Positions 1-6,262 of a stretch of DNA of 13,522 bases are shown here, in pieces. The notes under the pieces are model-generated. The model did not search any database. It was not told the DNA's origin and saw nothing but the letters and a program-made list of their open reading frames with translations. The translations under genes were made by a program, and so were the position numbers. The stretch spans positions 1 to 13,522 of the forward strand of contig DIUL01000185.1 in the NCBI GenBank assembly GCA_002422345.1, given 5' to 3'. Position 1 is the stretch's first letter. Every line of letters starts with the position of its first letter. The stretch is from Acetobacteraceae bacterium UBA6159 (GTDB taxonomy: Bacteria > Pseudomonadota > Alphaproteobacteria > Acetobacterales > Acetobacteraceae).

Positions 1-52
1 TCACAGATTATAACCAATTGAATTTATTCTGTGATTGACCGGACAGCAGTGA
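1..52. mobile_element. Probable end of an insertion sequence (edge of window)
   Basis: Homology between the two adjacent solute-binding-protein genes stops at the codon at 53-55. The remaining bases to the window edge are AT-rich, roughly a quarter G+C in 1-34, in an otherwise very GC-rich region. They include 7-bp inverted arms TCACAGA (1-7) and TCTGTGA (28-34), and a perfect TATAAT on the minus strand. An abrupt change of composition inside a coding frame, with an outward promoter, fits the terminus of an IS whose body lies outside the window. No transposase is visible, so the family cannot be named and the exact junction, somewhere around 35-52, is uncertain. A deletion or recombination junction is the alternative. 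Confidence 0.5.
7..35 (-). promoter_or_regulatory. Candidate sigma70-type promoter reading leftwards out of the window
   Basis: On the minus strand, TATAAT (7-12) matches the -10 consensus perfectly. ATCACA (30-35) matches the -35 consensus at four of six positions, and the spacer is 17 bp. It lies in the AT-rich foreign segment and points towards the presumed body of the insertion, where a transposase gene would be expected. AT-rich DNA gives -10 matches easily, so this is only moderately supported. Confidence 0.4.
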
Positions 53-268
53 CTTCGCGTTGAAGGAAAACAACGTGTCGTAGACCAGATACCCGTAACG
101 GTTGGTGATGTAGATCGTCGTCCAGGTCGGATCGAGCACCTTCAGATCGGCATGCACCACCGCCCGCAAGGTCTTCTGCGGCTGTGCCGCCACGGGCGGG
201 GCGAACGCCGCCATGCCCAGCAGGGCGGCACCAAACGAAGCGGCCCCAAGGCCACGCAACCAACGCAT
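8..268 (-). pseudogene. Truncated second ABC solute-binding protein (family 5), 5' fragment
   Basis: This is the N-terminal part of a periplasmic peptide/nickel/opine-type solute-binding protein (SBP_bac_5). The start at 268 is preceded by GGGAG eight bases upstream and lies 14 bp after the stop of the intact paralogue. Residues 1-28 look like a Sec signal peptide ending PPVAA, with mature protein starting near QPQKTL. From QPQKTL to residue 72 it matches the neighbouring protein at 34 of 44 positions, including shared segments VVHADLKVLD, YITNRYGY and VYDTLF. After Lys72 the similarity ends. Fourteen unrelated residues encoded by AT-rich DNA follow, then a stop at 8-10. The intact protein has 525 residues, so over 80% is missing and no functional binding protein can result. 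The frame itself is open, so the break is by inserted DNA and not point mutation. Whether the 3' part survives beyond the insertion cannot be seen here. Confidence 0.85.
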
Positions 269-282
269 CACCAATACTCCCG

Positions 283-1860
283 TTACTTCTTGTCGATGTT
301 CCAATAGACCGGCATGCCGGCCGCCAGCACGCCCGTGACATTCTTGCGGAACGCCACCGGCTGCACGAACTGCCCGGTCGAGATATACGGCACGGATTCA
401 TAAGCCTGCATCTGGATCGCCGGCATCATCGCCTTGCGCTTGGCACGATCCGGCTCCCGCCCCCAGGCGGCGATCAGTTCCTGCAACTTCATGTCGCAGG
501 GCCAGCCGGCATTGCCCTTGCCGCAGCCCGAGCCGATCCAGAAATTGGAGATCGGCGTCGTCGCATCCGTGCCGCCATGCCCGGTCACGAAGATGTTCCA
601 ACCGCCCTTCTCCGGCGCATCCTTCCGCGCTCGGCGGATGGAGATCGTGCTCCAGTCCGCGGCCTGGAGGTCGACCTTCACCCCGATTTCCCGCAGCTTT
701 TCCACCATGACCATCGTGGTCGCGAGGTATTGCGGCCGGTCGGTGGGTTGCAGGACGACGATCGGTTCGCCCTTGTAGCCGGCCTCCGCCAGCAGCGCCT
801 TGGCCTTGGCCAGGTCGGGCTTGCGGATGGCGCCGGCGTCGGTTTCGTTCTCCGACCCGCACATGAAGAACGTGCCGCAGAATCTCATATACAGGTCTGG
901 ATTGCCGACGACCGCCTGGTTGTACTCCTCCTGGCTGGCGAGGTACAGCAGCGCCTGGCGTGCCTTGTAGTTGTCGAAGGGCGGATACAGGCTGTTGGGA
1001 CGGATGTGTTGCGACACGCCCAGCGGATCGACGACCAGCGTGCGGACATCGGGGTTCGACTTCAGCATCGTGATGAAGTCGAGCGGCGGGAGTTCGTAGA
1101 AATCAACCTCACCACCGAGGAAGGCGTTCAGCGCGGTGTTCTGGTCGGGGATGTACAGCCACTCCACCCGGTCCAGATGCACCACCTTGCCGCCCGAGAG
1201 GTAGTCGGGCGCTTCCTTGCGCGGCACATAGGCGGGGTTCTTCACATAGACGACGCGATGGCCAGGCCGCCATTCGTCGCGCTTCATGATGAACGGGCCG
1301 GACCCGACAGAGGCGGTGATCATCTCGGTCGTCGGCACGCTGACGATGCGTTCGGGGATGATGTAGGCCGGGGTCCCGGGCTTGCCGAGGGCGTCGAGGA
1401 TGAGGGGGAAAGGTTCCTTCAGGAGGATGCGGAAGGTGTCGGCGTCCACAGCCTCGAACGACGCCACCGCGGGGGCGAGGTTCACGCCCATCGAATCGCG
1501 GATCATCCAGCGCTTGATGGAGGCGATGACGTCCGCGCTGGTGACCTTCTGCCCGTCATGGAACACCAGGCCGGGGCGGAGCTTGAACGTCCAGCTCAGT
1601 TGGTCGGGCGTGACCGACCAGCTTTCGACCATCTGCGGCTGGGGTTCGTACTTGCTGTTGAGCGCGAACAACGTGTCATAGACCTGATAGCCGTAGCGGT
1701 TGGTGATGTAGGTCGTGTTCGCGGTGACATCGAGGACCTTCAGGTCGGCGTGAACGACGACCTTGAGGGTTTTCTGCGGCTGCGCGGCCGCGGGGACGGC
1801 AGCCAGCGCCATCAGCGCGACGGCCGCCGCTCCCGCCTTGACGGATGTCAGGACACCCAT
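283..1860 (-). CDS. ABC transporter solute-binding protein, family 5 (peptide/nickel/opine type)
   Basis: This 525-residue periplasmic binding protein would capture a small organic solute, typically a di- or oligopeptide or related compound, and deliver it to an inner-membrane ABC permease. The start at 1860 has GGGAGTG about seven bases upstream. Residues 1-26 form a signal peptide: a lysine at 8, an Ala/Leu/Val core and an AAA cleavage site before QPQKTL. No lipobox cysteine is seen, so a soluble periplasmic protein is expected. Residues 78-118 carry the family signature (WSVTPD, then WTFKLRPG, then FHDGQKVTSADV), and full length is normal for the family. It lies 34 bp after the DUF35 gene and 14 bp before a truncated paralogue, so co-transcription is likely. 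No permease or ATPase gene is in the window; it may lie beyond the insertion at the left edge or elsewhere. The ligand cannot be told from sequence. Pairing with CoA-ester enzymes hints at an organic acid or amide rather than a peptide, which is inference. Confidence 0.93.
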   Translation of the reverse strand: MGVLTSVKAGAAAVALMALAAVPAAAQPQKTLKVVVHADLKVLDVTANTTYITNRYGYQVYDTLFALNSKYEPQPQMVESWSVTPDQLSWTFKLRPGLVFHDGQKVTSADVIASIKRWMIRDSMGVNLAPAVASFEAVDADTFRILLKEPFPLILDALGKPGTPAYIIPERIVSVPTTEMITASVGSGPFIMKRDEWRPGHRVVYVKNPAYVPRKEAPDYLSGGKVVHLDRVEWLYIPDQNTALNAFLGGEVDFYELPPLDFITMLKSNPDVRTLVVDPLGVSQHIRPNSLYPPFDNYKARQALLYLASQEEYNQAVVGNPDLYMRFCGTFFMCGSENETDAGAIRKPDLAKAKALLAEAGYKGEPIVVLQPTDRPQYLATTMVMVEKLREIGVKVDLQAADWSTISIRRARKDAPEKGGWNIFVTGHGGTDATTPISNFWIGSGCGKGNAGWPCDMKLQELIAAWGREPDRAKRKAMMPAIQMQAYESVPYISTGQFVQPVAFRKNVTGVLAAGMPVYWNIDKK

Positions 1861-1894
1861 TGTTTCACTCCCAGATTTTTATTGTTCCGCTGGC

Positions 1895-2296
1895 TTAGGC
1901 CAGCGTGAATTTCGGAATCGTCACGTCATCGGTCACCGCGTCGAACACCACCGTCACCGGCTGACCGAGGCGCAGATTGTCGGAGTTGTTGTCGATGTTG
2001 CTGACCACGACCGGCCCTTCCTCCAACTGGATCAAGGCGACGCGGTAGGGGATTTCGCCCTTGTAGCCATCCCAGTAGGCACGGTGCATCTCGATCCAGG
2101 ATTGCAGCGTCCCCTTGCCCGAGGCTTCCTTCCAGTCCTGGTCCGAGCTCAGGCATTTCGGGCAGATATGGGACGGCGGAAAGCGCGTGTCGCCGCAGGC
2201 CTTGCAGTATTGCAGCATCAGCTTGCCCTGCTTCGCGCCGGCCCAGAACGGGCCGTTGGTCGTGTCGGGGCGCGGCAGCGGTTTGTTGTAGCTCAT
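1895..2296 (-). CDS. DUF35 zinc-ribbon / OB-fold protein, partner of the thiolase-like enzyme
   Basis: This 133-residue protein has the two-part DUF35 layout. An N-terminal helix region leads into a rubredoxin-like zinc ribbon with Cys31, Cys34, Cys45 and Cys48 (CKAC and CPKC). An OB-fold follows at about residues 60-130 (GTLQSWIEMHR, VALIQLEEGP, GQPVTVVFD). DUF35 proteins are known to bind acyl-CoA and to form obligate complexes with thiolase-fold enzymes such as the Ltp2 steroid side-chain aldolase, and with archaeal HMG-CoA synthase/thiolase assemblies. All four metal cysteines are present. The start at 2296 has GGAGAG five bases upstream and lies 16 bp after the stop of the thiolase-like gene, the usual adjacency for this pair. 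It most likely feeds or orients the CoA substrate for that enzyme. Length and architecture are typical for the family. Confidence 0.92.
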   Translation of the reverse strand: MSYNKPLPRPDTTNGPFWAGAKQGKLMLQYCKACGDTRFPPSHICPKCLSSDQDWKEASGKGTLQSWIEMHRAYWDGYKGEIPYRVALIQLEEGPVVVSNIDNNSDNLRLGQPVTVVFDAVTDDVTIPKFTLA

Positions 2297-2312
2297 GGCG
2301 TCTCTCCTCCGG

Positions 2313-3443
2313 TCAGCCGCGCGTATAGATGATCGAGCGGGTGCAAGGCGTGGACTGGGCGTATTGCACGACCTCGCAGTTCGGGATCTGGCGCGCGCCG
2401 CATTCGCCGCGCAACTGCCGCACCGCTTCCACGTTCAGGGCCCAACCCTGCATGTAGGAGTTCGACAGATGCCCGCCATCGGTGTTGACCGGCAGCTTGC
2501 CGCCGATCTTGAGCGCGCCGTTCTCGACCCAGGGCCCGGACTCGCCACGGCCGCAGAAGCCCAGGCCTTCCAGCGTGAACAGCACCGTGGGGGAGAAATT
2601 GTCGTAGCACATCAGCGCATCGACATCCTTGTTGGTGATGCCGGCCATCTCATAGGCCTGCTGGCCGGCGTCGGAGATCGCCGGATACCAGAAATCCATA
2701 TCGAAATTGGCGATCGAGGACGGCGAATACGTCTCCCGCGCGCCGAAGCCGGAGATCATGACGGGCGGCTTCTTGAAGTCCTTCGCCCGCTCCTTCGTGG
2801 TCACGATCAGGCAGACGGCGCCGTCGTTGATCAGGCAGTAGTCCAGCAACCGGAGGGGGGCTGCGATGAAGCGCGCGGCTTCATGGTCGTCGATGCTGAA
2901 CGGGCGGCGCATGACCGCGTCGGGGTTCAGCGAGGCATGGTGGCGGATGGCGACCGAAACCTCCGCGAGCTGGCGGGTGGTCGTGCCATACATCTCCATA
3001 TGGCGGCGGAAGGCCATCGCATGGGCGGCACCGGGGGAGGTGAAGCCCCAAGGGTCCCAGGTGCCCGGATTCTCATCCCCGCCATAGTTCACCCGGCGGG
3101 AGCGGCCGATATTCGCGTACATCAGCGCGACGGTGTGGCAGAGGCCGGCGTCGATCGCGGCCGCGGCCTCGATGATGCCCATTCCGGACATGCGGCCGTG
3201 GCCAGGCAGCGTCAGGGTCCATTTCGGATTCAGGCCGAGGATTTCACCCATCCGCGCGTAGTACGGAATGCGGCATACCAGCATGCCGTCGACCTGGTTC
3301 TTGTCGATGCCGCAATCCTCCACCGCGTTGCGGAACGCGTGGGCGGCGAGGCCGTAATCATCGATCTCCGGGAAGTTGCCGTACTTGGTGTTCCCCACGC
3401 CGATGACGGCGATCTTGTCCTTCAGGTCTTTCAGGTCGGCCAT
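2313..3443 (-). CDS. Thiolase-fold protein lacking the canonical nucleophilic cysteine (lipid-transfer/Ltp2-like)
   Basis: This 376-residue protein has the thiolase fold of the SCP2/lipid-transfer group. The start at 3443 is chosen because GGGGGA precedes it and the family begins at about IAVIGVGNTKYG (residues 11-22); a longer frame to 3500 has no family match. The classical NxxCxSG nucleophile motif reads GHGRMSG here, which puts Arg84 where thiolases have Cys. The C-terminal half keeps CYDNFSPT (279-286) and GGHLSNSY (323-330), motifs typical of DUF35-linked family members. A Cys at 367 lies in the C-terminal segment where thiolases carry their second cysteine, but its context (TPCTRS) is not the CxGGG motif. 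Known relatives with this loss include Ltp2, which performs CoA-ester retro-aldol cleavage using tyrosines. A lyase/aldolase on an acyl-CoA is therefore more likely than thiolysis, but the substrate is unknown. A weak -10-like TATGAT (minus strand, 3480-3485) lies in the 84-bp gap upstream. Confidence 0.9.
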   Translation of the reverse strand: MADLKDLKDKIAVIGVGNTKYGNFPEIDDYGLAAHAFRNAVEDCGIDKNQVDGMLVCRIPYYARMGEILGLNPKWTLTLPGHGRMSGMGIIEAAAAIDAGLCHTVALMYANIGRSRRVNYGGDENPGTWDPWGFTSPGAAHAMAFRRHMEMYGTTTRQLAEVSVAIRHHASLNPDAVMRRPFSIDDHEAARFIAAPLRLLDYCLINDGAVCLIVTTKERAKDFKKPPVMISGFGARETYSPSSIANFDMDFWYPAISDAGQQAYEMAGITNKDVDALMCYDNFSPTVLFTLEGLGFCGRGESGPWVENGALKIGGKLPVNTDGGHLSNSYMQGWALNVEAVRQLRGECGARQIPNCEVVQYAQSTPCTRSIIYTRG

Positions 3444-3527
3444 GCCGTTTCCCCCGGGTCGTCGTTCAAAGCGGGGCGGATCATAGAAGGGATCGGGCAC
3501 GCGGACCAGGGTGGGACGGCGGGCGCT

Positions 3528-4385
3528 TCAGCCCAACCAGGGTTTCGGCGGCAGGTTCACCGTCGATTTCAGGCGTGCCATCGTCTCGCTCATGTCATTC
3601 AGCGCAAAGGCGGGCGGCCGGATGAAATGGTGTGACAGGACACCGTCCCCCAGGCGGTATTCGACGTAGCCGACCTCGGTTTCCCCCACCGGCAGCCGAG
3701 GCGGAAAGCCGCCCATCACGAACCCCGAGGACGGCGCCCACACCAGTTGCACGCCGTGATGCGCGTCCACGAAGCGGCGGTGCAGATGCCCGCTGCCGAT
3801 CGCCCGCACGGCATGGCGTTGCGCCAGGTCCATCAGCCGCCGCCGCGTGCCGGCCGCGTAGAACAGCGTGCTGTCCGCTGTCGTCTCCGGAACATCCAGA
3901 TACAGCGGCTTGTGGACGAACAGCAGGACATCGCGCCCCGCCCGCCCCTCCAGCGCCGTATCGAGCCAGGCCCATTGCTCCGCCTCCTCCGGCAGGCCGC
4001 TGTCGAACAGCATCGCGTTCAGTCCGACCAGCCGCCAGCCGGCATGGTCCGACACCCACCAGTCGGGGCCGAAATGGTCCATCCACAGCCGGCGCTTGGC
4101 CGCATCGACCGGCTGCTTGAACTTCAGGTCGGGCCATTGGTCGCCCACATCATGGTTGCCCGGGATCGCCAGCCACGGCACCGGCAGCCGGTCCATCTGT
4201 TCGCGCGCGAATGCCATGTCGTCCGGCTGCTCGATGGCGTCGAAACACAGGTCGCCGGTCACCACGATCAGGTCCGGCGGATCGGCGCGCATCGCGGCCA
4301 CGAACACCTCCCAGTTCTCCTGAAAATAGGCCTTCTGGCGGGACAGATGCGGATCGGAGACCTGGATCAGGCGAAAATCGGCCAT
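3528..4385 (-). CDS. Calcineurin-like metallophosphoesterase (GpdQ/CpdA-type)
   Basis: This 285-residue cytoplasmic phosphoesterase carries all the metal-binding motifs of the family in order: Asp11-x-His13 (SDPHLS), Gly44-Asp45 (VTGDLC), Gly76-Asn77-His78-Asp79 (PGNHDV), His158 (FVHKPLY) and Gly199-His200-x-His202 (SGHLHRR). This arrangement is that of the class III cyclic-nucleotide/glycerophosphodiester phosphodiesterase group, which hydrolyses phosphodiesters with a two-metal centre. The specific substrate cannot be read from sequence. The start at 4385 has AAGGTG five bases upstream. It is the first gene of the minus-strand run, 84 bp ahead of the thiolase-like gene, and is transcribed divergently from the dioxygenase gene across a 131-bp intergenic region. 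No signal peptide or membrane segment is seen. Whether it belongs functionally with the downstream CoA-ester genes is unclear; the 84-bp gap leaves room for a separate promoter. Confidence 0.92.
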   Translation of the reverse strand: MADFRLIQVSDPHLSRQKAYFQENWEVFVAAMRADPPDLIVVTGDLCFDAIEQPDDMAFAREQMDRLPVPWLAIPGNHDVGDQWPDLKFKQPVDAAKRRLWMDHFGPDWWVSDHAGWRLVGLNAMLFDSGLPEEAEQWAWLDTALEGRAGRDVLLFVHKPLYLDVPETTADSTLFYAAGTRRRLMDLAQRHAVRAIGSGHLHRRFVDAHHGVQLVWAPSSGFVMGGFPPRLPVGETEVGYVEYRLGDGVLSHHFIRPPAFALNDMSETMARLKSTVNLPPKPWLG

Positions 4386-4455
4386 GACGGCACCTTTATG
4401 CGCGGAACGATTGATCCAAATCCTGCCATGGGCCCGCCGGCCGCGCTATCGGGGA

Positions 4456-4486
4456 TGGACCCACGCCACCAACCGACCGATATAAC
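4456..4486 (+). promoter_or_regulatory. Candidate promoter for the TauD-type dioxygenase gene
   Basis: TATAAC (4481-4486) matches the -10 consensus at five of six positions, and TGGACC (4456-4461) matches the -35 at four of six, with a 19-bp spacer, which is long. Transcription would begin about 24 bases before the ATG at 4517. The site is in the divergent intergenic region (4386-4516), where a plus-strand promoter is required. The match is modest. Confidence 0.3.
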
Positions 4487-4516
4487 GCCCGCCCACCGCA
4501 GGAGACCCCCCGCACC

Positions 4517-5398
4517 ATGAAAATCATCCCCACCGGCAAGACGCTCGGCGCCTCGATCGAGGACATCGATCTGAACATCCCGCTGTCCGATGGCGATTTC
4601 CGGACCATCCTGCGCGCGCTGGGCGAATATGGCGTGCTGTGCTTCCCGAAGCAGGATCTGACGACCGATAGCCATGCCGCCTTCGGCGCCCGCTTCGGCG
4701 AACCGGACGTGAACGTCGCGGCCTCCGGTGCGCATGAGCCCGGGCACCCCGAGATGATGATCCTGTCCAACATGAAGCAGGCCGGGAAGCCGCTGGGCCT
4801 GCACGACGCCGGTCAGGACTGGCACACGGACATGTCGTACAACAAGGTCATCGCCCTGGCGAACATCCTGCACGCGCGGGAAGTGCCGACGCGCCATGGC
4901 ATGCCGCTGGGTGAGACCCAGTTCCGCAACATGCACAAGGCCTATGAAGACCTGCCGGAGGAGCTGAAGACGAAGCTCGAAGGCCGCACGGCGACGCATG
5001 ACTTCAACAAGTATTGGGAAATCTCCCTGTCCCGGCCTGGCACGACGCGCAAGCCGCTGACCGAGGAGCAGCGCCGCAAGCGCCCGCCCGTGTCGCACCC
5101 GGTGTTCATGACGCATCCGATCACGGGACGGAAAATCCTGTATGCCAATCCTGGCTACACGATGTGGATCGACGGCATGGACCGCGCCGAGAGCGATGCC
5201 ATCGTCGACTTCCTGTTCCGCCACCAGACACGGCTGGACTACCAGTACGCGCATCACTGGGCGGTGGGCGACGTGCTGATGTGGGACAATATCGGCACGG
5301 TGCACTACGCCGTGGCCGACTATATGCCCGACGAAGCGCGCTACATGCGTCGGTTGCAGATCATGGCGACGCTGGATTACCCCGCCCTCGTTGCCTAG
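4517..5398 (+). CDS. TauD/TfdA-family Fe(II)/2-oxoglutarate dioxygenase
   Basis: This 293-residue soluble dioxygenase would couple oxidative decarboxylation of 2-oxoglutarate to hydroxylation of an organic substrate, often releasing sulfite, a phenol or another leaving group. The facial triad is His103-x-Asp105 (DWHTDMSY) and distal His263 (NIGTVHYAV). Arg274, eleven residues after the distal His as in TauD, should bind the 2-oxoglutarate carboxylate, and Thr134 in GETQF fits the second 2-oxoglutarate contact. ANPGYTMWIDG (210-220) corresponds to a conserved strand and turn of the family. Length is typical. The start at 4517 has AGGAGA eleven bases upstream, a long spacing, but no better start exists. 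It is the only plus-strand gene in the left two-thirds of the window. It is divergent from the phosphoesterase and convergent with the nicotinamidase, with which its stop overlaps by two bases inside CCTAGG. The substrate is unknown; no sulfonate transporter or herbicide-degradation genes are adjacent. Confidence 0.94.
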   Translation: MKIIPTGKTLGASIEDIDLNIPLSDGDFRTILRALGEYGVLCFPKQDLTTDSHAAFGARFGEPDVNVAASGAHEPGHPEMMILSNMKQAGKPLGLHDAGQDWHTDMSYNKVIALANILHAREVPTRHGMPLGETQFRNMHKAYEDLPEELKTKLEGRTATHDFNKYWEISLSRPGTTRKPLTEEQRRKRPPVSHPVFMTHPITGRKILYANPGYTMWIDGMDRAESDAIVDFLFRHQTRLDYQYAHHWAVGDVLMWDNIGTVHYAVADYMPDEARYMRRLQIMATLDYPALVA

Positions 5399-6042
5399 GC
5401 CCCGAGATCGGCGCTGGTGATGAAGCCGACGCCGAGACCTTTCAGACGGTCGCGGGCCTCATCCATCGTGGTGCGGCCCGCGGTGGTCGGCAGGGCGATG
5501 CCGCGGCAGGCGTCCTCGATCACGAAGACCTCGTAGCCGAGGCGGGCGGCGTCCTCGGCCGACCAGGCGACGCAGAAATCGGTCGCCAGACCCGCGAGGA
5601 ACAGCCGCCGGAACCCCCGTTGCCGCAGCCAGCCATCGAGGCCGGTCGCGGTGAGGTGGTCGTTTTCAAAGAACGTCGAATAGCTGTCGAGAGCGGGGTC
5701 GAAGCCCTTGCGGACGATGACCTCGATCCGTGTCTGGATCAGGTCTCGATGCAGTTCCGCGTTGGCGGTGCCGGCGAGGGCGTGGTCGGGCCAGAGGACC
5801 TGGCGGCCATAGGGCAGGTCGATTTCCTCATAGGGCTGGCGGCCGGGATGGGCGCTGGCGAAGGAGGTGTGGGCCGCGGGATGCCAGTCCTGGGTTGCGA
5901 AGGCATGCGGGAACAAAGCGAGCAGCCGGTTTGCCACGGGGACGACCGCCTGGCCATCGGCGACGGGAAGCTCTCCGCCGGGCATGAAGGTCGGCTGGAT
6001 GTCCACGAGGCCAAGAATATCGGCGGTGGGGTCTAGGCGCAT
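5395..6042 (-). CDS. pncA: Nicotinamidase (PncA-type, isochorismatase fold)
   Basis: This 215-residue cytoplasmic amidohydrolase would convert nicotinamide to nicotinate and ammonia for NAD salvage. The catalytic triad is visible: Asp14 (LVDIQPTF), Lys112 (VRKGFD) and Cys157 (ATDFCV). The metal site is Asp52 and His54 (TQDWHPAAH) plus His87 (WPDHALAGT). The cis-peptide region precedes Cys157 as in E. coli PncA, where the equivalents are Asp10, Lys111 and Cys156. Length matches the family, about 210. The start at 6042 has AGGGAG seven bases upstream. The N-terminal phrase MPGGELPV is also typical. Its stop overlaps that of the convergent dioxygenase gene. A minus-strand CATAAT about 40 bp upstream of the start could serve as a -10, but no convincing -35 accompanies it. 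Related isochorismatases act on other amides, so the substrate is inferred from motif agreement, not shown. Confidence 0.93.
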   Translation of the reverse strand: MRLDPTADILGLVDIQPTFMPGGELPVADGQAVVPVANRLLALFPHAFATQDWHPAAHTSFASAHPGRQPYEEIDLPYGRQVLWPDHALAGTANAELHRDLIQTRIEVIVRKGFDPALDSYSTFFENDHLTATGLDGWLRQRGFRRLFLAGLATDFCVAWSAEDAARLGYEVFVIEDACRGIALPTTAGRTTMDEARDRLKGLGVGFITSADLGA

Positions 6043-6134
6043 GGCTTGTCTCCCTGGTGGGGATTATGCCCCTCGACTATCCCCCAATGTGAGAAACCAA
6101 ACGGCGGAGGGGATGAGTCTGCCAACTCCCAGCC

Positions 6135-6162
6135 GTCATCCCCGGCCTTGTGCCGGGGACCA
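6135..6162 (-). repeat. 28-bp palindromic repeat, copy 1 (REP-like)
   Basis: This is an exact reverse complement of the copies at 6184-6211 and 8969-8996. Each unit is itself a hairpin: arms CCCCGGC and GCCGGGG round the 5-base loop ACAAG, extendable by one A-T pair. Similar 'RHPRPCAG'-encoding palindromes are widespread between genes in alphaproteobacteria (general knowledge). Copies 1 and 2 together form a perfect 28-bp inverted repeat with a 21-bp spacer. Confidence 0.9.
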
Positions 6163-6183
6163 ATCGCGGCAGGGTGCTTGTGA

Positions 6184-6211
6184 TGGTCCCCGGCACAAGG
6201 CCGGGGATGAC
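6184..6211 (+). repeat. 28-bp palindromic repeat, copy 2 (REP-like)
   Basis: This copy is identical to the unit at 8969-8996 and inverted relative to copy 1. It lies 51 bp beyond the stop of the CoA-transferase gene, so the transcript could fold here as single 8-bp stems or one long 28-bp stem with copy 1. No U-run follows on the minus strand. This makes it a possible 3' stabiliser or Rho-linked stop, not a classical intrinsic terminator. Confidence 0.9.
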
Positions 6212-6262
6212 GACATAGTCGGGACGACGGTGTCAAACACACACCCGTCCGCCGGCCAATCC

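Noticed and set aside
184..1908. Long plus-strand open frame antisense to the solute-binding protein
   Set aside because: Arg/His/Asp-rich composition with no recognisable domain; it mirrors a well-supported minus-strand gene, as is usual in GC-rich coding DNA.
2295..3635. Long plus-strand frame antisense to the thiolase-like gene
   Set aside because: No family features, no ribosome site of note, and complete overlap with a convincing gene on the other strand.
6135..6211. Classical Rho-independent terminator for the CoA-transferase transcript
   Set aside because: The hairpin is strong but no U-run follows on the minus strand, so it is described as a repeat with possible 3'-end function only.
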